Shown here in pieces: positions 60,395 to 64,000 of a stretch of 64,000 bases of DNA (position 1 is the first letter of the stretch; every line of letters starts with the position of its first letter). The notes below the pieces were generated by a model that was not told the origin of the DNA, ran no database searches, and saw only the letters and a list, made by a program, of their open reading frames with translations. The position numbers and the translations under genes were made by a program. The stretch spans positions 1-64,000 of the forward strand of contig NZ_VTER01000005.1 of NCBI RefSeq assembly GCF_008180445.1. The letters run 5' to 3'. Source of the stretch: Bacillus_AB infantis_B. GTDB lineage: Bacteria > Bacillota > Bacilli > Bacillales > Cytobacillaceae.

Positions 60395-60670
60395 TTATTT
60401 TTCTATTCCATGCTTTAATTTCAGTGAATCCGGTGCCATCTTGATCATCCGCTCTACAACAAATCCAGCCACTGCCAAATCATCGACGATACCAAGGATG
60501 GCAAGATAATCGGGAATAAGATCGAATGGGAAAAACGCATACGTCAAAACGAGCAGGATGCCGAGCGCCTTTTTGTGGGCCTCAACCTCCTTCGATAAAA
60601 AGAAATCCTTCAGAAAGGGTATCACCCTCCAAAATTTAAACAGAAACTTGATTCTCCGGAAAAATTTCAT
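60395..60670 (-). CDS. YkvA-like DUF1232 membrane protein
   Basis: A 91-aa protein with the DUF1232 core YAFFPFDLIPDYLAILGIVDD (trimmed here to its key part, PFDLIPD near residues 48-54), two hydrophobic stretches and a basic N-terminus. Function unknown. GGAG lies 11 bases before the ATG. It lies 15 bases downstream of the FbpB-like gene and 23 bases upstream of the TerC-type gene, so all three should share the riboswitch-controlled transcript. Confidence 0.85.
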   Translation of the reverse strand: MKFFRRIKFLFKFWRVIPFLKDFFLSKEVEAHKKALGILLVLTYAFFPFDLIPDYLAILGIVDDLAVAGFVVERMIKMAPDSLKLKHGIEK

Positions 60671-60685
60671 GCTGCTTCACACTCC

Positions 60686-60811
60686 TTATTGCGATTTTGC
60701 ATACCTCTCATCCAGCCGCTTTTCAATTTTTTCAATCTCTCTCTTGTCCTTCAGAAGCTCTTCCTTGTTCTTCCTGATCAGTTCTTCAAACTGGAATTTC
60801 TTCTTTTTCAT
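60686..60811 (-). CDS. FbpB-like small basic protein
   Basis: A 41-aa peptide MKKKKFQFEELIRKNKEELL... with the pattern FEEL-x3-NKEELL-x-DK-x5-IEKRL-x-E(R/K) that defines the Fur-regulated basic protein (FbpB) family. FbpB in B. subtilis assists the FsrA small RNA under iron limitation. GGGGTG lies six bases before the ATG at 60811. Here the gene lies directly behind a manganese riboswitch and in front of a TerC-type exporter, not behind a visible Fur box. Assignment rests on the short pattern only. Confidence 0.7.
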   Translation of the reverse strand: MKKKKFQFEELIRKNKEELLKDKREIEKIEKRLDERYAKSQ

Positions 60812-60841
60812 GCCTGACACCCCTTTAGAAATTTTTAACAG

Positions 60842-60872
60842 AAAAAAAGCCTTTGCCACATCCGGCAAAGGC
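60842..60872 (-). terminator. Second terminator in the riboswitch leader
   Basis: On the minus strand GCCTTTGCC and GGCAAAGGC form a 9-bp stem (60849-60872) followed by seven T residues. It lies between the riboswitch expression platform and the FbpB-like gene, so transcription of the operon must pass two hairpins. Confidence 0.88.
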
Positions 60873-60886
60873 TCAATAAACAAATA

Positions 60887-61000
60887 AAGACCTTTACCCG
60901 AATCAGGTAAAGGTCTTGCTAACAACGTCATGGTTGCCAACAAAGCCGGGAGAAAACTCCGAAATGACGACTTTGCTGTAAAAGCTACTCCCCTTTAGGA
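60887..61000 (-). ncRNA. yybP-ykoY (Mn2+) riboswitch
   Basis: On the minus strand the leader reads AAAGGGGAGTAGC (60984-60996), then CAAAGTCGTC, a CGGAG/CTCCCG hairpin, GGCTTTGTTGGCAACCATGA and GCAAGACCTTTACC (60905-60920 region). These are the conserved blocks of the yybP-ykoY element, which binds Mn2+ and turns on Mn exporters. The 3' part AAGACCTTTACC pairs with GGTAAAGGTCTT (60887-60917), and TTTATTTGTTT follows, giving a terminator as expression platform. The operon it controls ends in a TerC-family gene, the usual partner of this riboswitch. Confidence 0.93.
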
Positions 61001-61021
61001 GACTATTTAACTGTTGCCTTT

Positions 61022-61050
61022 ATCATAATATAAACCTTCTGGGCTGTCAA
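61022..61050 (-). promoter_or_regulatory. Promoter of the Mn riboswitch operon
   Basis: On the minus strand TTGACA (61045-61050), a 17-base spacer and TATGAT (61022-61027) form a near-perfect sigma-A promoter, which would start transcription about 15 bases before the riboswitch. Confidence 0.85.
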
Positions 61051-61125
61051 ACTTTCATCTGCGGGAAGGAAATGGCATATCCAATGGCAAATTATTATAC
61101 AGACCATTTTTTAAGGAGGATCACC

Positions 61126-61527
61126 ATGCAAAAATTTGTATCTCATATTGCCACGATTGAAATCCCTGTCTCAGATCTTGAAAGGTCCATAGCGTTCTAC
61201 AGAGATATATTCGGAGTCTCTGTGCACTTTCATGGGGAAAAAGCTGCCATGCTGACATTTGAAGCCAAAGGGGTGCCGACCATCTTTCTTGTAGAGACTG
61301 GCAGTGAAGGAAATCTGTCTTTCCATAATACATATACAGGGGTCGACCACACCGTTATTGATTTTTATACCGAATCTCTAGAAGAGTTCAGAGATTGGCT
61401 TCAGGAAAAAAATGTAGAAGTGGGTCCGCTTAATGTACATCCTGAAAACGGGATGGGCGGGTTTGGCTTCAAAGACCCGGACGGAAACAATCTGAGCGCA
61501 TGCAATGTCCTTCATCCTGGACAGTAG
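61126..61527 (+). CDS. VOC-superfamily (glyoxalase-like) protein
   Basis: A 133-aa single-domain glyoxalase/bleomycin-resistance-fold protein. Paired beta-alpha-beta modules are visible, starting IATIEIPVSDLERSIAFYRDIFG and ending FGFKDPDGNNLSACN. Potential metal ligands are His in HIATIE, a His in DHTVIDFY and the Asp/Glu positions near the end; a complete ligand set is not certain. Substrate unknown. AAGGAGG lies six bases before the ATG at 61126. It is divergent from the riboswitch operon. Confidence 0.88.
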   Translation: MQKFVSHIATIEIPVSDLERSIAFYRDIFGVSVHFHGEKAAMLTFEAKGVPTIFLVETGSEGNLSFHNTYTGVDHTVIDFYTESLEEFRDWLQEKNVEVGPLNVHPENGMGGFGFKDPDGNNLSACNVLHPGQ

Positions 61528-61617
61528 GCATTAAAGGCGGCATTGCCCCTTTTTCTGCTTTGTCCACACCTTTCTTCCCCGAAGCGCATTATATGTATCC
61601 GTAAAGGATGTGAAATC

Positions 61618-61782
61618 ATGAACATTGCGTCAATCGGGGAGCATTGTGTCGTAAGGATCAACCGGCAATTTTACCTGCTGCTGGAAATCGATTTTACTTT
61701 TGAGGCGATGAACAGGAAAGAAACTATTTTTATCCTATTGACCGAACAAGAAGCCAGTGCGCTGACAGAAGCTTCTCTATAA
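61618..61782 (+). CDS. Hypothetical 54-aa protein
   Basis: A short protein, MNIASIGEHCVVRINRQFYLL..., not recognised. It has three predicted strands, one cysteine and no membrane segment. AAAGGATG lies seven bases before the ATG, and a good terminator follows directly, so it is probably expressed. It is separated from the VOC gene by 90 bases and may share its transcript. Confidence 0.6.
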   Translation: MNIASIGEHCVVRINRQFYLLLEIDFTFEAMNRKETIFILLTEQEASALTEASL

Positions 61783-61783
61783 A

Positions 61784-61829
61784 AAGCCATAGGTGTCCTG
61801 CATGAAGGCAGGCGCCTATGGCTTGCTTT
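61784..61829 (+). terminator. Terminator of the 54-aa protein gene
   Basis: AAGCCATAGG and CCTATGGCTT form a long stem with an inner CCTGC/GGCAGG pair, followed by GCTTTA. It begins two bases after the stop codon. Confidence 0.75.
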
Positions 61830-61963
61830 ACGATTAGATATGAAAATTCCGGCGGCACGCTCAAACAATGTTATCTACGCTTAAATACATAAACGCAAAT
61901 CAGTTGCCCATCCCTTCTGTAAACGTTATATTTCAGAGTAGATGGAAGAAATGAGGGATCAGG

Positions 61964-62140
61964 ATGAAAAAAGCTGAAATAGAATACAAGATACAAGATC
62001 TTAAGCTTGATTACGTACGGCTCCAAAACGATCTGGAGAAAATGGAATCTGTCGACGGGAACCTGTCTCCGCTTGAAAAACAAATTCAGGCAATCGAGGC
62101 AGAGCTGAAAAGTTTGTATAAAGAACTGGAAAAGGAATGA
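61964..62140 (+). CDS. SE1832-family coiled-coil protein
   Basis: A 58-aa protein that is one long charged coiled coil broken by NLSP near residue 34: EYKIQDLKLDYVRLQNDLEK and then PLEKQIQAIEAELKSLYKEL. This is the pattern of the SE1832 family of small Firmicute proteins, function unknown. GAGGG lies six bases before the ATG. A perfect terminator stem follows 20 bases after the stop codon. Confidence 0.85.
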   Translation: MKKAEIEYKIQDLKLDYVRLQNDLEKMESVDGNLSPLEKQIQAIEAELKSLYKELEKE

Positions 62141-62160
62141 TGTAGTTTCGGGTAAGATCA

Positions 62161-62196
62161 TCGGGCCTGTCTATTTTATTAGACAGGCCCGATATT
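62161..62196 (+). terminator. Terminator of the SE1832-family gene
   Basis: TCGGGCCTGTCTA (62161-62173) and TAGACAGGCCCGA (62180-62192) form a perfect 13-bp stem followed by TATTTAAT. Confidence 0.85.
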
Positions 62197-62298
62197 TAAT
62201 ATATACAATTTAATTTGTGACTGGCCGGTTTGAGGCCGGGCATTAAATTTAAAAAGGAGCCATTCTATGAATGACTCCTGCTTTTGTAGCCATGTCTT

Positions 62299-62440
62299 GT
62301 ACCGATTAGATGCTATTCTATGCACGACCCCACCTCTTCCAGCCTAGTCATGTTCCGATTAAGAGATATTCTATGCACGACCCAACCTCTTCCGGCCTAG
62401 TCATGTACCGAATAGAGCTTTGCTATGCATGACTCGTCGA
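62299..62440. repeat. 53-bp tandem repeat, about 2.7 copies
   Basis: Units begin at 62299, 62352 and 62405 with GT(A/T)CCGA(T/A)TA and share TATTCTATGCACGACCC and CCTCTTCC-GCCTAGTCAT; the third copy diverges after about 35 bases. The rest of the 62197-62646 gap holds an AGGAGCCATT/AATGACTCCT hairpin (62256-62279) and AT-rich sequence before the lipoprotein gene. No coding frame is credible. Confidence 0.8.
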
Positions 62441-62646
62441 TTTGATGCCAGAGGATGCCTAAATAACCTATCTCTGCACGACTCGCCTCAACAAGCGAAG
62501 TTTTTTATATGACTTTGGTAGTAAAAACCATATTTCAAAATAGGAAAATCGAATTATTTTTCCAATATTTAGATATTATCATTTACAGTAGCTCCTTCCT
62601 CCCGTTTACAATAGGGATTGTTATCTTATAATCGGAGGAACATATT

Positions 62647-63657
62647 ATGAAAATCAATTCTCTTATTCTAGTCATTCTTGCTGTACTGCTGGCTGCCTGC
62701 GGGAACAGTCAGGATGAGGCTGCGGGTAAAAAGGAGCCTGTGCAGGAAGTGGAAGCCCAAAAGGAAGATCAGGATTCTGCTGAGGATGAGGACAGTGAGA
62801 AAGAGGCTGTTGAAACTACGGTGCTCAAAGCTCGGGAGGATGCTGGCGATTATGATGTGAAGCTTGAAGGCGAAATCCACCGGAAGGACCAGAAAATCAC
62901 AGTCACAGGCACCACCAATCTTCTTCCCGGTTCAAAGCTTTTCCTTTATACCGATCCGCTTGACGGCGCCATCATCGGAAGCGCCGGCACCACCCTTGTC
63001 GAAGAGGATGGAAGCTTCACACTTGAAGACAGCATCCCGGATGGCTATAAATATCCTGTGATTTATACAAGAATCATTTTCAGTCCTTCTGCCAGCAGCG
63101 ATGAGGTCAATGAGCATTATTCCGTGGATGGCAGCCAGCTCGAAGGGGCATTCGTCAGGCTTGCTGAGGAAGGCGGGGAACACCAGAAGCAGATTGCTGC
63201 TGTGAATGAAATTGATCTGTCCCAGCCGGAAAGCACGGTTATGATTGAAGAACCGGAGTGGTCAAAGCCTGATGATTACGGAGCTGTTCAAATCCGGATG
63301 GAAACTGAAGTGACCGAAGATGAAGATTTCATTTACATTAATGGCAAAAGCAATATCCTGGAAGGAGCATCTGTTACGGGAGGCGTCAGTGCAGAAGGCT
63401 ATATCATCACTGGCTTCAATGACCGTGCCGATGTCATGCCTGACGGATCCTTCCGCCTGGTCATCTCCAACCCGATGACCGAAATCAAGGATCTGAAATC
63501 GTATCAGGTCAAAATCATGTTCGACCCAACTGATGGCAACGGCTTATCGTATATCCAGGAAACCTATGGCGAAAAAGGCGAAAAGCTGCAGGGCGGCCTG
63601 ATCAAAGATGAAAATGGGACCAACATGGCGGTCTATAGCTTTAAAGTTGGGAAATAG
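62647..63657 (+). CDS. Lipoprotein with duplicated beta-rich domain
   Basis: A 336-aa secreted lipoprotein. The signal peptide ends in LLAAC with Cys18 lipidated, followed by an acidic linker rich in Glu and Asp (to about residue 58). Two related domains follow: residues about 65-180 (DVKLEGEIHRKDQKITVTGTTNLLPG) and about 220-335 (MRMETEV-type start with FIYINGKSNILEG), each about 115 residues with a GSF-L(E/V) strand near the middle and a LEGA/LQGG end. Function unknown. GGAGG lies eight bases before the ATG. It stands alone, with its own terminator. Confidence 0.85.
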   Translation: MKINSLILVILAVLLAACGNSQDEAAGKKEPVQEVEAQKEDQDSAEDEDSEKEAVETTVLKAREDAGDYDVKLEGEIHRKDQKITVTGTTNLLPGSKLFLYTDPLDGAIIGSAGTTLVEEDGSFTLEDSIPDGYKYPVIYTRIIFSPSASSDEVNEHYSVDGSQLEGAFVRLAEEGGEHQKQIAAVNEIDLSQPESTVMIEEPEWSKPDDYGAVQIRMETEVTEDEDFIYINGKSNILEGASVTGGVSAEGYIITGFNDRADVMPDGSFRLVISNPMTEIKDLKSYQVKIMFDPTDGNGLSYIQETYGEKGEKLQGGLIKDENGTNMAVYSFKVGK

Positions 63658-63685
63658 GATGGTTTCTGCACCGCAGCCAGTGAAG

Positions 63686-63716
63686 AAGGCGTCTCCAAAA
63701 AGGAGACGCCTTCTTC
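63686..63716. terminator. Bidirectional terminator after the lipoprotein gene
   Basis: AAGGCGTCTCC (63686-63696) and GGAGACGCCTT (63702-63712) form a perfect 11-bp stem between convergent genes. The T runs are short (TTCTTC on either strand). Confidence 0.8.
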
Positions 63717-64000
63717 ATGCCTGGACAGTCAGCGGATGCTTAAACTCTGCCGGCAGTCTGCTGTGTTCGCCATTATATTTAACAAATAAAATATGGCTGT
63801 CTTGATACTTCACCTTTTCCAGTACAGCGGTCTTTGGAGAAGGGGTGAAATAAAGCGCTGCCCTGTTTGTTTCCTTTCCTGCGAGCCTTCGGGCAAGGTC
63901 GGCCGGATTCCAATCAGGTTCAGAGGAAATGACATCATATATATGCAGGACATCCTCTTCCTGCCTGGCGATTACAATGGTTCCATCTTCCGGGAGGTGG
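63715..64000 (-). CDS. GNAT-like acetyltransferase, C-terminal part (partial)
   Basis: The last 94 codons of a minus-strand gene whose start lies beyond the window. The visible part reads LPEDGTIVIARQEEDVLHIYD at its beginning and ends HILFVKYNGEHSRLPAEFKHPLTVQA. Strand-helix order (IVIARQ, VLHIYDVIS, then a helix DLARRLAG and ALYFTPSP) and the end with HPLTVQA resemble the C-terminal half of GNAT-type N-acetyltransferases, but the acetyl-CoA-binding loop is not in view. The stop codon TGA is at 63715-63717. Confidence 0.55.
   Translation of the reverse strand, partial: HLPEDGTIVIARQEEDVLHIYDVISSEPDWNPADLARRLAGKETNRAALYFTPSPKTAVLEKVKYQDSHILFVKYNGEHSRLPAEFKHPLTVQA

Noticed and set aside
60812..61020. 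Fur box ahead of the FbpB-like gene
   Set aside because: No 19-bp GATAATGATAATCATTATC-like palindrome could be found; the riboswitch explains the region.

Overview
The window is chromosomal DNA of a spore-forming member of the Bacillaceae (low-GC Firmicutes). Evidence seen directly: a 16S rRNA 5' half with Bacillus-type tandem rrn promoters, three small acid-soluble spore protein genes (sspE-type, sspK, alpha/beta-type), PerR, FabL, YfhO/CsbB and near-consensus GGAGG ribosome binding sites. Gene order follows, in reverse, the block I know from Bacillus subtilis as yfhD-yfhE-yfhF-recX-yfhH-yfhJ-sspK ... yfhP-mutY-yfhS-fabL-sspE-ygaB-ygaC-ygaD-ygaE-gsaB-bcp-perR-ygzB-ygxA-rrnD. The species cannot be fixed from this alone; it is not B. 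subtilis itself.

Layout. 1-3.3 kb: rrn operon start, ygxA, ygzB, PerR with an autoregulatory Per box. 3.3-9.7 kb: cobalamin adenosyltransferase, a 2-hydroxyacid dehydrogenase, a permuted papain-like protein, bcp peroxidase, a two-TM potassium-channel-like protein, a frameshifted small membrane gene and a three-gene ABC-2 exporter. 9.86-10.39 kb: a 144-bp tandem repeat. 10.4-18 kb: gsaB, a stand-alone 1490-aa glutamate synthase and ygaE. 18-24.1 kb: a five-gene dipeptide/oligopeptide ABC importer inserted between ygaE and ygaD. 24.4-36.6 kb: the ygaD-to-yfhD conserved block, interrupted by a 263-bp MITE-like element with perfect 15-bp ends and a 5-bp target duplication. 36.7-42.2 kb: DoxX, a DnaA-box cluster, a PadR-controlled three-gene unit, an M20 peptidase, a FrnE-type DsbA protein and an alpha/beta SASP.

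42.2-54 kb is the most system-like part. On the minus strand run glpP, a terminator-bearing leader, a UgpB-type binding protein, a HAD phosphatase, UgpC/A/E-type ABC components, a glycerophosphodiester phosphodiesterase, then csbB, a GtrA-family gene and yfhO with overlapping ends. This suggests one GlpP-controlled unit joining uptake and hydrolysis of glycerophosphodiesters to lipoteichoic-acid glycosylation. A metallophosphoesterase is divergent from glpP.

54-64 kb: a SwrC-type RND exporter, an MFS transporter, a ten-copy array of 52-bp hairpins, and a yybP-ykoY (Mn2+) riboswitch ahead of an FbpB-like small protein, a YkvA protein and a TerC/MeeF-type Mn exporter. A VOC protein, two small proteins, a 53-bp repeat, a lipoprotein with an internal duplication and a partial GNAT-like gene close the window.

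Repeats are unusually rich between genes: at least three tandem arrays with units near 52-53, 144 and 20 bp, a palindromic 134-bp element and several degenerate dispersed repeats.
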